Counted from the stretch's first letter, positions 9,486 to 18,357 are shown. The stretch is 64,000 nucleotides of DNA from Nitrobacter sp035546855 (GCA_035546855.1 DASZVY010000063.1:1-64000); one strand, 5' to 3'. Numbers and translations: made by a program. Notes: generated from the letters alone by a model not told the origin.

Positions 9486-9552
9486 CTCGCGTCCCGAATC
9501 CGAAGTTCACCGCATGATGCGGCGCCCTCCGTGGCGAACTTCACGACCCCAG
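9486..9552. repeat. CTAG-ended palindromic element, copy A
   Basis: Outer end CTCG followed by CGTCCCGAATCC, then a 41-bp core from GAAGTTC (9502) to GCGAACTTC (ending 9542) that contains the perfect small palindrome CCGCATGATGCGG. The right outer end is CCAG (9549-9552), and that arm is about 6 bp shorter. The same arm sequence recurs inverted at 10180-10205 and, diverged, at 34169-34245 and 34393-34470. The element begins at the base next to the NUDIX start codon. Confidence 0.75.
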
Positions 9553-9720
9553 CCTCCCTACACCGCCGCCGCGGCCGTGTGAACGGCGGATCGCACAGAT
9601 CGCCCGCGCAACGGACGGCATTGCCCGCGCCGGGCAATCCCGGTATCCGATGTCATCGATGACCTTCGGCTCCCGAGATCGGGCCCCCCGACCATTTCGA
9701 TGCCACGACGAGGACTGCGC

Positions 9721-10170
9721 ATGACCGCACCGGCCACCGACCCCGCAACAGCCGACGATCTCGTGCGATCGGGCTGGCGCAAGATCGCGGCGACGGGCTT
9801 CATCAGCCATATTGGTCCGCTGTGGGAGCGCGCGGTCGATGGCGTTTACGAATATGCGCTCCTGACCGAAGACAAACATCATAACCGGCGCGGCGTGGTT
9901 CAGGGCGGCGTCGTCATGACTATCGCCGACCGGACCTGCGGCATGACCGCCCGCTACGTCACCGGGCACCCGGCGATGGCAACGATTCAATTCGATACCC
10001 AATTCATCGATGCCGGAAGGATCGGCGAGATCATGATTTCGCGGCCGCAGGTGGTGCGCGCCACACGCAGCCTGATCTTCATGCGAACCGAAATCACCGC
10101 CGCCGGCCGTTGCTTGGCCACAGCCAGCGGCGTGTTCAGGATTTTCAGCGACAGAACAACCGCGCCCTGA
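9721..10170 (+). CDS. PaaI-family hotdog thioesterase
   Basis: 149 aa from the ATG at 9721; an in-frame ATG 21 bp upstream would add only a basic stub. A hotdog fold of the PaaI group is indicated by the HNRRGVVQGGVVMTIADRTCG segment (N/HG-G-HGG---L-D), followed by beta strands with TIQFDTQFIDAG. Acyl-CoA thioesterases of this group hydrolyse CoA esters such as phenylacetyl- or short-chain acyl-CoA. The substrate is not known. The gene precedes the aldo/keto reductase by 47 bp on the same strand, with a CTAG-type half repeat in the gap. Confidence 0.85.
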   Translation: MTAPATDPATADDLVRSGWRKIAATGFISHIGPLWERAVDGVYEYALLTEDKHHNRRGVVQGGVVMTIADRTCGMTARYVTGHPAMATIQFDTQFIDAGRIGEIMISRPQVVRATRSLIFMRTEITAAGRCLATASGVFRIFSDRTTAP

Positions 10171-10179
10171 CGCGGGTGA

Positions 10180-10205
10180 GGCGAACTTCGGATTCGGGAC
10201 ACTAG
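10180..10205. repeat. CTAG-ended element, half copy D
   Basis: Single arm read on the minus strand as CTAGTGTCCCGAATCC then GAAGTTCGCC; it is the inverse of the left arm of copy A (9486-9510), about 680 bp away. No second arm is present, so it is a half element or a remnant. It lies 9 bp after the thioesterase stop and 12 bp before the aldo/keto reductase start, so copies A and D bracket the thioesterase gene. Confidence 0.7.
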
Positions 10206-10217
10206 GGAAGGGAACTC

Positions 10218-11228
10218 ATGGACATCCGTCAGCTCGGCCGCAGCGGCCTGAAGATCTCGCCCTTGTGCCTGGGCACCATGATGTTCGGCGGCGCCACCGA
10301 CGAACCGACCTCGGCGCGGATCATCGGCAGGGCGCGCGAGGCCGGCGTCAATTTCATCGATACGGCCGACGCTTATTCCAACGGCGCTTCGGAAGAGGTG
10401 GTCGGCCGCGCCATCCGCGCCGACCGGCAGCATTGGATCCTCGCCACCAAACTCGCCAACCCGATGGGCGATGATCCCAACCGCGCCGGGTTGTCGCGGA
10501 GGTGGGTGTTGCAGGCCGCCGAGGAAAGCCTGAAACGGCTCGGCACCGACACCATCGATATCTACTACCTTCACAAGGAAGACCATGCGACGCCGCTGGA
10601 GGAAACCGTGCGCGCGATGGGCGACCTGATCCGCCAGGGCAAGGTGCGCTATTTCGGGGTTTCGAACTATCGCGGCTGGCGCGTCGCGGAAATCTGCAAT
10701 ATCTGCGACCGGCTCGGCATCGATCGGCCGGTGGTCAGCCAGCCCTACTATAACGCGATGAATCGCATGCCCGAGGTCGAGCATCTGCCGGCCTGCGGCT
10801 ACTACGGTCTCGGCGTCGTGCCCTATAGCCCGCTGGCGCGCGGCGTACTGACCGGCAAATACCGCCCCGATGTCGCGCCCGGCAACGATACCCGGGCGGG
10901 GCGTCACGACACGCGCATGATGCAGACCGAATGGCGGCCGGAGTCGCTCCAGCTCGCGCAGGAAATCAAGGACCACGCCGAAGCGCGCGGCATCACCGCC
11001 GGTCAGTTCGCGATTGCGTGGGTCCTGAACAATTCGCTGGTCAATGCCGTCGTCGCCGGTCCGCGCACCGAAGAGCAATGGAGCGACTACCTGCCCGCGC
11101 TCGACTATAAATTCACCGCCGAGGACGAGGCCCTGATCGACCGGTTGGTGACAACCGGACATCCCTCGACACCCGGATACAACGACCCGCAGTATCCGAT
11201 CGAGGGCCGGCGGCCACGCACGGCATAA
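10218..11228 (+). CDS. Aldo/keto reductase
   Basis: 336 aa, the usual AKR length. Contains the N-terminal LGLGTMMFGG-like start (CLGTMMFGGATDE), the NFIDTADAYSNGASE stretch with catalytic Asp and Tyr, ILATKLAN with the catalytic Lys, and DIYYLHKEDHATP with the His of the tetrad. A good ribosome-binding site (GGGAAGGGA) precedes the ATG. An NADPH-dependent carbonyl reductase of unknown substrate. The fumarase-family lyase begins 26 bp downstream and the GST overlaps that gene, so the three probably form one transcript. Confidence 0.93.
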   Translation: MDIRQLGRSGLKISPLCLGTMMFGGATDEPTSARIIGRAREAGVNFIDTADAYSNGASEEVVGRAIRADRQHWILATKLANPMGDDPNRAGLSRRWVLQAAEESLKRLGTDTIDIYYLHKEDHATPLEETVRAMGDLIRQGKVRYFGVSNYRGWRVAEICNICDRLGIDRPVVSQPYYNAMNRMPEVEHLPACGYYGLGVVPYSPLARGVLTGKYRPDVAPGNDTRAGRHDTRMMQTEWRPESLQLAQEIKDHAEARGITAGQFAIAWVLNNSLVNAVVAGPRTEEQWSDYLPALDYKFTAEDEALIDRLVTTGHPSTPGYNDPQYPIEGRRPRTA

Positions 11229-11254
11229 CGCGCGGAACCATAGGGAGATCGGCC

Positions 11255-12604
11255 ATGGGCTCCACTGTTTTCGATTCCAGCCTGTTCCGCGACATGTTCG
11301 GCACCGCCGAGATGCGCAGCGTGTTTTCCGACGAGGCGCTGGTCGGCCGCTATCTGGAAGCGGAAGCAGCGCTCGCGCGCGCGCAGGCACGCATGGGCGT
11401 GATCCCGGCTGACGCTGCGAAGGCCATCGACGCGGCAGCGCAATCGATCAAGATCGATTTCGACCGGCTGCGGCGCGAAACCGAGAATGTCGGCTATCCG
11501 ATCCTGCCGCTGGTGCACCAACTGTCGGAGGCTGCTGGCAAGGCCGGCGGCTACGTGCACTGGGGTGCGACCACACAAGACATCATGGACACCGCCAACG
11601 CGCTGCAGCTTCGCGCGGCGCTCGGCATCGTAGGGCGTGATCTCCGCGATCTCCGCGGCATCCTTGCCGACATGGCTCGCAAATACCGCGATACGCCGAT
11701 GGCCGGGCGCACCCACCTGCAGCAAGCGCTGCCCGTCACCTTCGGCTACAAGGCCGCGGTGTGGTTGTCATCGATCGACCGTCACATCGAACGAGTCGAT
11801 CAGGCCTTGCCGCGAATCCTCGTCGGTGAATTCTCCGGAGCCGCCGGCACCCTCGCCTCCATCGGCAGCGGCGGGCTCGAGATGCAAAAACTGTTCTGCG
11901 AGGAGCTCGGCCTGCATCAGCCGGCCATCGCCTGGCACGTGGCCCGCGACGGAATCGCGGAGGCGGTGACGCTGCTCGGCCTTATCACCGGCACGCTCGG
12001 CAAGATCGCGAGCGACGTCATGATGATGTCGGCGACCGAATTCGGCGAGGTGTCCGAGCCGTTCGCACCGGGACGCGGCGCGTCGTCCACCATGCCGCAG
12101 AAGCGCAATCCGATCTCCAGCGAGCTGATGCTCGCCGCCGCCAAGGCGGTGCGCCAGCATGTCGCCGCCATGCTGGACGGCATGATCCATGATTTCGAGC
12201 GCGCCACGGGGCCATGGCATCTCGAATGGGTATCGCTGCCTGAAAGCTTCCTCCTGACCGCGTCTTCGCTCGCCAACGCGAAATTCATGCTGGCGGGGCT
12301 TGTCGTGCATGAAGATCGCATGCGCACCAATCTCGATCTCACTCACGGCCTGATCGTGGCGGAAGCTGTGATGATGGCGGCCGCGCCGAAGCTCGGGCGG
12401 CAGCACGCGCACGACGTGGTCTACGATGCGTGCCGCACGGCCATCGAACGCGGCGGCAATCTTGCCGACGTCCTCGCCGGCGTCCCCGAGATCGTCGAAG
12501 CCCTCGGCCTCGAGGCGACCCGCTTTCATTGCGATCCGGCGAATTATCTCGGACTGTGCGGCGAGATGGTCGACCGGGTCGCCGGTACATCCTCCCGTGG
12601 CTGA
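11255..12604 (+). CDS. Fumarase/aspartase-superfamily lyase (3-carboxymuconate cycloisomerase-like)
   Basis: 449 aa. The superfamily signature is present in full at about residues 273-290 (GRGASSTMPQKRNPISSE), as are the conserved VHWGATTQDIMDTA and GRTHLQQALPVTFG blocks. This combination is closest to the adenylosuccinate lyase / class II 3-carboxy-cis,cis-muconate cycloisomerase (PcaB) branch. Context (aldo/keto reductase upstream, GST downstream) argues for a catabolic rather than a purine-synthesis role, but no other protocatechuate genes are nearby, so the substrate is open. GGGAG precedes the ATG; the 3' end overlaps the GST start by 8 bp. Confidence 0.88.
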   Translation: MGSTVFDSSLFRDMFGTAEMRSVFSDEALVGRYLEAEAALARAQARMGVIPADAAKAIDAAAQSIKIDFDRLRRETENVGYPILPLVHQLSEAAGKAGGYVHWGATTQDIMDTANALQLRAALGIVGRDLRDLRGILADMARKYRDTPMAGRTHLQQALPVTFGYKAAVWLSSIDRHIERVDQALPRILVGEFSGAAGTLASIGSGGLEMQKLFCEELGLHQPAIAWHVARDGIAEAVTLLGLITGTLGKIASDVMMMSATEFGEVSEPFAPGRGASSTMPQKRNPISSELMLAAAKAVRQHVAAMLDGMIHDFERATGPWHLEWVSLPESFLLTASSLANAKFMLAGLVVHEDRMRTNLDLTHGLIVAEAVMMAAAPKLGRQHAHDVVYDACRTAIERGGNLADVLAGVPEIVEALGLEATRFHCDPANYLGLCGEMVDRVAGTSSRG

Positions 12605-13529
12605 GCCGGACATCATCCTGCATCATTATCCGCGCTCGCCCTTCGCGGAGAAGGTGAGAGTCGCGTTCGGGCTGAAAGGCGTGAACTGGCGATCCGTGGA
12701 GCAGCCACGGCTCGCGCCGAAACCTGACCTGACTGCGCTGACCGGCGGCTATCGCCGGATTCCCGTGATGCAGATCGGCGCCGACGTCTATTGCGATACA
12801 CGCTGCATCCTGCGCGAACTCGAGCGCCGTCGCCCGCGGCCGTCCCTCTATCCTGCAGGCACGGCCGGCCTCGCGGACATGATCGCCGCATGGGCGGACC
12901 GTGACCTGTTCGCAGCCGCGCTGGGGCTGGTGTTCGGGCTGCATGGCGACCGCTTTCCGCCCGAACTTCATGCCGACCGCGCACGCTTCACCGCAGGCCG
13001 GTTCGACGGCTGGAACAGCGGGAAGATGCGCACGCGGATTTTCGATCTGCGCCATCAACTCGCTCATCAGTGCGGCTGGATCGAGCAGACGCTGGCACAC
13101 GACGGCGGCTTTATACTCGGAAACGAAGCGTCGGTCGCCGATCTCGCAATCTATCATCCGCTCTGGTATCTGCGCGGCAATCTCGACGCGGACTCCGGCC
13201 TCGACAGTTATCCGCGCGTGCTGGCGTGGATGGCGCGCATGGACGCGATCGGACACGGCACGGTGCAGGACCTCTCTCCGGAGGCGTCGCTGGCGGTCGC
13301 CCGCGGCTCCAGCTCCGCGGCAATTCCGCACGACACAGCCGATGCGGCAAACCTGTGGCAGCCCGGCATGCGGGTGACAGTCACGCCGGACGACTGGGGT
13401 TTCGATCCCGTCGAGGGTGAAATCGTCCGGATCGGCGCGGACGCCATCGCGCTTCGCCGCAGCGATCCGGCCGCCGGCGCAGTCACGGTGCATTTCCCGC
13501 TCAGGGGTTTCGAGGTGAAGGCCGCCTGA
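12597..13529 (+). CDS. Glutathione S-transferase family protein with C-terminal extension
   Basis: About 310 aa from a GTG at 12597 that overlaps the end of the upstream lyase gene. The N-terminal thioredoxin-like domain starts ILHHYPRSPFAEKVRVAFGLKG (S/P-F--KVR as in GSTs) with IPVMQIGADVYCDT; a helical C-terminal domain follows to about residue 225. The last 60 or so residues (from LWQPGMRVTVTPDDWG) form a beta-rich tail that is not part of a GST and looks like a small SH3-like barrel; its function is unknown. Probably translationally coupled to the lyase. Confidence 0.85.
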   Translation: MAEPDIILHHYPRSPFAEKVRVAFGLKGVNWRSVEQPRLAPKPDLTALTGGYRRIPVMQIGADVYCDTRCILRELERRRPRPSLYPAGTAGLADMIAAWADRDLFAAALGLVFGLHGDRFPPELHADRARFTAGRFDGWNSGKMRTRIFDLRHQLAHQCGWIEQTLAHDGGFILGNEASVADLAIYHPLWYLRGNLDADSGLDSYPRVLAWMARMDAIGHGTVQDLSPEASLAVARGSSSAAIPHDTADAANLWQPGMRVTVTPDDWGFDPVEGEIVRIGADAIALRRSDPAAGAVTVHFPLRGFEVKAA

Positions 13530-13623
13530 TGGGCTTCCTGCCCAACAATTGCCCTTACGCCGCGCTTGCCCTTAGATGCCTCAAGCGAATCGACAGGCTT
13601 GCCGCCGCCCGAAAGGATCACCG

Positions 13624-13956
13624 ATGAAACCAGCCCTTTATGCCATGACCTATGCCGGCTCGGACGACGTCGGCGGCGGCGCGATTTTCATCGGCAACGG
13701 CAAGGTGTCGGGCATCGATGCCGGCAACGTCCGCTACCACGGCACCTACACCGAGGAAGGCGGCCGGCTGAAGCTCAACGCCGTGTTGAGCACGCCGACA
13801 GGCGCGACGCTCGTCACCGGCGATGAAATTCCGGCCGGCACCAAGCTGCAACTCACCGCCGACTGGCCCGCCGATTTCAGGGAGGGCCAGCATCTCCAGA
13901 TCCTGGTGGCCGGCAAGCCGGTCACGGTGTCATTCGAGAAGATCGACGACATCTAG
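13624..13956 (+). CDS. GrlR-like small regulatory-fold protein
   Basis: 110 aa from the ATG at 13624, which has AAAGGATC 5 bases upstream. The pattern LYAMTYAGSDDVGGGAIFIGNGKVSGIDAGNVRYHGTY resembles the GrlR fold (an 8-stranded beta barrel with '-G-GVV-L-DGKV-GGD--Y-Y-GTY'), named after the type III secretion repressor of enteric pathogens. In soil alphaproteobacteria such proteins occur far from secretion genes, and none is present here, so a T3SS role is unlikely; ligand or protein binding is inferred. Fold assignment is moderate. Confidence 0.6.
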   Translation: MKPALYAMTYAGSDDVGGGAIFIGNGKVSGIDAGNVRYHGTYTEEGGRLKLNAVLSTPTGATLVTGDEIPAGTKLQLTADWPADFREGQHLQILVAGKPVTVSFEKIDDI

Positions 13957-14085
13957 ACGGCGCTTTCACGGTTCGTCGCCCGCCACTCCAAAGCGCGCGG
14001 CCGACGCGACATCGACGCCGACCCGCTCGACGCACGTGCCCGCCGGCTCCGTCGCTACCCCGCCTGAGCACGGAGATCAGGGACC

Positions 14086-16413
14086 TCACCACCTGTACTT
14101 CAGACCGGCGAGGATCATGCGCCCCGAGCCCCACGTGCATGTCGTCGCCGACAGGCAGCTCGAGACATAGGTTTTGTCGAAGAGATTCGTCACGTTGATG
14201 TTTCCGGTAAAGCCCCGCAGCGCTGCGAACCGCTGGCCGAAGTCGTACTGGACTCCGATATCGAACAGCGTGAAGGACGGGACCTTGAAGGTATTTCCCG
14301 CGTCTCCCCACGTGTCACCCAGGTAGCGCACGCCGCCGCTCAGCTTCAATCCCGGCGCGACCGCCTTCGGCATGTCATAACTCAACCAAAGCGACGCCAT
14401 GTTGAGCGGGATTCCGGTGGGCGCTCTGCCCAGGATCGCCGCCGTCGCCTGCGTGTTTTCGACGTCATCATAGGTATAGGAGGCGATCGCCCGGAGATTC
14501 CTGGTGAGATCGGTCCGCGCCTCGAACTCGACGCCGCGCGAACGCACCTCGCCGGTTTGCGTGACCGAGCCGATGTAAAGCGAATTGGACACCGTCACAT
14601 TGGTCTGCCGAAGATCGAAGGCAGCCACCGTGAAGATGCTGCTGGTGCCGGGCGGCCGATATTTGACGCCGACTTCGTATTGCTCGCCTTCGGTCGGCTT
14701 CAGTTGCGCGCCGGTGTCGGTCACGCCGGGTAGCGGCTGGAACGAAGTCGCATAACTGAAATAGGGCGCGATCCCGCTGTCGAAATTGTAGATGACCGCG
14801 CCGCGCCCGGTCGTGGCCGTGGAATCCTGCTGCGTCTCGGCATTGGTCTTGTACGACAGCGTCTGATTGGTCGCCCAGTCTTGCCGGACGCCGCCGACGA
14901 ATGTCAGCTTTCCGATGCTGATTTGATCCTGACCGTAAAGGCCGGTCTGCTGCAGGTTGATGGCGGTCGACGTGGCGAGCATGTTGTTTGGCGTCGCAAT
15001 GGCGACTCCATAGACCGGATTGAGGAGGTTCAGGCTGGGCGTGGTCACGCCGCCCGTGTAGCCGTTATAGAAGTAGTGATCGTATTCCGTATTCTGGTAA
15101 TCCACGCCGAGCAGCACTTCATGATGCGCGAAGCCCGTGTAGAATTTCGCAATGGCCTCGTTGTCGACGATCGCGGAATTCAGAACACCTGAATTGATGT
15201 AGGCCGTCCGTGACAGCGTGGTGCCGTTGTTGGCAAGGGCGACACCCGTCGGCCCCGCTTGCTGGATATAGATGTCATTGTAGGTGTAGCGGAAGTTCTG
15301 CTTGATCTGCCAGATGTCATTGATCTGGTGCTCGAACTGATAGCCGATGGACGCTTCCTGCTTCCTGTATTTGTCGAACGTCGGCTCCCCGAGATCCATT
15401 GAGCGCGGAATCTTCACCGTGTTCGGCAGTATCGTTCCGGCCGCCGGCACGAAGCTATAGACCCCGGCTTCCGGGTCGTTCTGGTAGCTTGCCGTGACCG
15501 TCAGCCTTGTGGCCGGATCAATCTTCCAGGTGAACGACGGCGCGATCGCGACGCGTTGCTGGTCGACGAAGTCGGTCTGCGTGCCGGTATTCAATCCAAT
15601 GCCGGTGACGCGATAGAGCAGCGTCTTCTCGTCGTTGAGAGGCCCCGTGGTATCGAAGCCGCCCTGAGCGCGCCCATAGCTTCCGGTTTGGAAGAACACC
15701 TCGTTGAACGGCGTTTCCTGCGGCAGCTTGCTGACGATATTGAATACGCCGCCGGGAGGCGTCTGACCGTACAGGATCGAGGTCGGGCCGCGCAGGCTCT
15801 CGATGCGATCGATCAAATACGCGTCGCGACTCATGATGTTGAAGCCCGCCTGCCCAGGCGCAGGCTGGCGCAAGCCATCCAGGTAGGTATCCGCCTGAAA
15901 GCCGCGGCTATAGAGATATTCAAGCGAATCCGTATTGATGCCGCGCTGCTCGGGCACGACTCCCGGAGTATAGCGCAGGGCTTGCGCGACGCTTTGCGCA
16001 TCCTGGTCGATGATCTGCTGTCGGGTGACCACCGACACCGAGGCCGGAGTGCGGATCAGGGGCGTATCGCTCTTGAGCGCGGCACCGGCATTCGGCGCGG
16101 CATAGCCATCGACCGGCGATCCGATTCTCGCGGCGCTCGATGAAGCGGACACCGCAGGAGCCGCGGGATTCGTGTTCGTCCTTGCAACTCGGCTTCGTGC
16201 GCGCCCGCGTGAAGCCGTTCTGGAATGAGATTGACGGCGGGCCTGTTTCGGACGCTCCGCGTGTTGAATGACGACAGGCGGCAAGGTTGTCGTCGTCGTG
16301 CCGGCAGGCGCATTCTGAGCGAAGGCTTCGCTTATGGCGCCGGCCGAGATGACCGCCGATCCCAAAACCACGAGAGACACAGTCTGAAGCAGACGGAAAT
16401 TCCTGACGTACAC
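14086..16413 (-). CDS. TonB-dependent siderophore receptor
   Basis: About 775 aa from a GTG at 16413 with GGGG 6 bases upstream (a TTG four codons earlier is possible). Signal peptide ends ISEAFA; an Arg-rich linker (residues of about 50-75) precedes the plug domain, with SVSVVTRQQIIDQDAQSVAQ and the plug motif LRGPTSILYGQTPPGG. A 22-strand barrel follows and ends in the typical aromatic terminus MILAGLKYRW. Plug and barrel features place it with ferrichrome/ferrioxamine receptors (FhuA/FoxA/FpvA group). It transports ferric siderophore across the outer membrane using TonB-ExbBD, which are not in this window. Homologous to the receptor at 19714. Confidence 0.93.
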   Translation of the reverse strand: MYVRNFRLLQTVSLVVLGSAVISAGAISEAFAQNAPAGTTTTTLPPVVIQHAERPKQARRQSHSRTASRGRARSRVARTNTNPAAPAVSASSSAARIGSPVDGYAAPNAGAALKSDTPLIRTPASVSVVTRQQIIDQDAQSVAQALRYTPGVVPEQRGINTDSLEYLYSRGFQADTYLDGLRQPAPGQAGFNIMSRDAYLIDRIESLRGPTSILYGQTPPGGVFNIVSKLPQETPFNEVFFQTGSYGRAQGGFDTTGPLNDEKTLLYRVTGIGLNTGTQTDFVDQQRVAIAPSFTWKIDPATRLTVTASYQNDPEAGVYSFVPAAGTILPNTVKIPRSMDLGEPTFDKYRKQEASIGYQFEHQINDIWQIKQNFRYTYNDIYIQQAGPTGVALANNGTTLSRTAYINSGVLNSAIVDNEAIAKFYTGFAHHEVLLGVDYQNTEYDHYFYNGYTGGVTTPSLNLLNPVYGVAIATPNNMLATSTAINLQQTGLYGQDQISIGKLTFVGGVRQDWATNQTLSYKTNAETQQDSTATTGRGAVIYNFDSGIAPYFSYATSFQPLPGVTDTGAQLKPTEGEQYEVGVKYRPPGTSSIFTVAAFDLRQTNVTVSNSLYIGSVTQTGEVRSRGVEFEARTDLTRNLRAIASYTYDDVENTQATAAILGRAPTGIPLNMASLWLSYDMPKAVAPGLKLSGGVRYLGDTWGDAGNTFKVPSFTLFDIGVQYDFGQRFAALRGFTGNINVTNLFDKTYVSSCLSATTCTWGSGRMILAGLKYRW

Positions 16414-17138
16414 TTGTTGCCCCAACCAAATTCAATTCTTGCGACCGTCCTCTAGCAGTTGAATCGTTCGGTGTTCCACAGACGCTTTTTGGAATCGTTA
16501 AAACCCTTCGAGCCCCGCAGCTCCGTCATATCTTCTGCGCGACCATGCAGATCGAACAAGTCTCGGTCGGGAGGCGATGGCGTGCGGCCGCGGCCGGCGG
16601 ATCTGACGCTCGTGATCCTCTTCAATCTCGAAGGAGGATCTCCTGCCCTGCGATGGTCCTTTGATTGCTTACAGATCTCTCAGCAGCTTACTGGGCCGAC
16701 GCTCCATGTGGCGCGAGGCGGTCGCTGCGAACGCGATCCATGTCTGTCCGGAATGTCGGCAATGCGCTGCGCACGGCCCGCCCGACCGCCACATTCGTGT
16801 CGGTCACGTCCGGCAACCTACCTGCGCTCGTTGTCGCCCATCGAGAATGACGATCTCTCTCGAGAGTATTGGTCCCGGTGCGTCAACGCGCTCCGCGCGA
16901 TCCAGGCCGATGATGACGACGTGAGCGAAAGTCGGGGTGCGTTGAACAGCCTGCAATCGGCGAAGCACTTTGCGTCGAGACCACATCCACGCTTGCGCGT
17001 CGGCGGAACGACATCATCGACATTCGGGTAATTGTTCAGGCGCCCATGGAAGCGAGCGGCAACCTTGCGAGCGATCGTTGCCGAACAGTTTGTTTCAGGG
17101 CTTTTTTGGACTTCCGCGGACGGCCGTGGAGGGGAATA
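16414..17138. other. 725-bp gap with no supported gene, next to the tRNA-Phe 3' end
   Basis: An open frame at 16459-17031 (+) is the longest here, but its translation is Arg/Ser-rich, has no recognisable motif and no ribosome-binding site, so I do not call it. Short frames on the minus strand give no match either. Local composition is less GC-rich than the flanking genes. The gap must contain the promoter of the TonB receptor at 14086-16413. Its position at the 3' side of a tRNA gene makes decayed integrated DNA possible. Confidence 0.5.
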
Positions 17139-17214
17139 TGGTGCCCAGGGGCGGGATCGAACCACCGACACTGCGATTTTCAGTCGCATGCTCTACCAAC
17201 TGAGCTACCTGGGC
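17139..17214 (-). tRNA. tRNA-Phe (anticodon GAA)
   Basis: Read on the minus strand: acceptor GCCCAGG pairs with CCTGGGC; D-arm GCTCAGTTGGTAGAGC; anticodon stem TGCGA/TCGCA with loop CTGAAAA, giving anticodon GAA; T-arm GGTGG-TTCGATC-CCGCC; discriminator A and an encoded CCA (17139-17141). Total length 76 nt with CCA. It follows yacG on the same strand, an arrangement found in many Rhizobiales. Confidence 0.97.
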
Positions 17215-17436
17215 GCCGCCCGGCTTTGGCCGGGGAGCGCCGGTTTATAGTCAGGCCGGGGAGCGCTGTCCACCCATCGGATGAGGTTTCTGGGGAGCGC
17301 CGGATCGGTCTCAAATCGTTGAGGAATCACTGGATCCGGCCGGTCGCGGCGGCGAAGGGGCGTCCGCTGAGGCGAGCTTCCTTTTCCATCGCCAAGCGCC
17401 TTCCACCGCCAGCGCCACCCGAACCTGGCGGCCCGC

Positions 17437-17634
17437 CTACTCCGCGTCCCCGTCATCCTCCGGGCGGACCGGAATGGCGTAGGAGCCGGACAGCCAGCGA
17501 TTGAGATCGACATCGCGGCACCGCTCGGAGCAGAACGGCCGCGAGTTCTCGGCCGACGGCTTGCCGCAAATCGGACACGGCTTGATCCGCGGTCTGGCCC
17601 GCGCGGCTTCGTCCCTGTCAGGCCGGGTTGGCAT
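17437..17634 (-). CDS. yacG: DNA gyrase inhibitor YacG, zinc-binding
   Basis: 65 aa. Contains the four-cysteine zinc site CPICGKP ... FCSERCRDVDLNRWL, which defines YacG; the family protein binds GyrB and inhibits gyrase. The short acidic C-terminus is typical. Its ATG overlaps the last 17 bp of maf in a different frame, so the two are translationally coupled. Same strand as tRNA-Phe downstream. Confidence 0.95.
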   Translation of the reverse strand: MPTRPDRDEAARARPRIKPCPICGKPSAENSRPFCSERCRDVDLNRWLSGSYAIPVRPEDDGDAE

Positions 17635-18247
17635 TCAGCCACCCATGACGGATCGGAAACCCCTCGCCACCCAACAGCGCGATGGACTCGTAGAGCGGCA
17701 GTCCCACCACATTGGTGTAGGAGCCCACCATCTTGACCACGAACGACCCGGCAATGCCCTGCACCGCGTAGCCGCCGGCCTTGCCGCGCCATTCGCCGGA
17801 GCCGAGATAAGTTTGGATATCCTCCTCGGTCAGCCGCTTGAACCGAACGCGGGTCTCGATCAGCCGCTGGCGAAAGCTCTCCTTGGGAGTGACGAGGCAG
17901 ATCGCCGTGTAAACGCGATGGTTCCGCCCGGAGAGCAGCCGCAGGCATTGCGACGCCTCGTCAACCAGTTCGGCCTTTGGCAGGATGCGGCGGCCGACCG
18001 CGACCACCGTATCGGCGGCGAGGATAAAGGACCCGCGCAAGTCGTCATCGAGATGCACCGATTTCAGCGCAGCGTCGGCCTTGGCCCGTGCCAGGCGGTT
18101 GGCGCAGGCGCGCGGCAGTTCACCGCGCTTCGGCGTCTCGTCGACGTCGGCAGGCCGCAGCGCATCGGGTTCGATGCCTGCCTGGTTGAGCAGGCCGACA
18201 CGGCGCGGCGAACCGGAAGCAAGTACGAGTTTGGGACGGCCAAGCAT
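17618..18247 (-). CDS. maf: Maf-family nucleotide pyrophosphatase
   Basis: 209 aa starting at the ATG at 18247 (MLGRPKLVLASGSPRR); a longer frame upstream adds only a non-conserved basic stretch. The N-terminal LASGSPRR signature, the LAADTVV catalytic segment and the NHRVYTAI region are those of Maf/YhdE-type dTTP/UTP or m7GTP pyrophosphatases. House-cleaning of modified nucleotides is the known family role. In related bacteria maf is preceded by infA; here the small membrane-protein gene of the iron cassette lies upstream instead. Confidence 0.93.
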   Translation of the reverse strand: MLGRPKLVLASGSPRRVGLLNQAGIEPDALRPADVDETPKRGELPRACANRLARAKADAALKSVHLDDDLRGSFILAADTVVAVGRRILPKAELVDEASQCLRLLSGRNHRVYTAICLVTPKESFRQRLIETRVRFKRLTEEDIQTYLGSGEWRGKAGGYAVQGIAGSFVVKMVGSYTNVVGLPLYESIALLGGEGFPIRHGWLNANPA

Positions 18248-18357
18248 GCGGGCTTTACGGGGGCTGGGAGGCAGATGCGCGCGGAACCTATCGGAACGCG
18301 TCGGGTTCGACAACCGGCCCGGTGCCTCCAGCGAGACGGAACCCGCGCGGGCCGGAA

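Noticed and set aside
16459..17031. 190-codon frame next to the TonB receptor
   Set aside because: No ribosome-binding site, no motif, Arg/Ser-rich; described as a gap instead.
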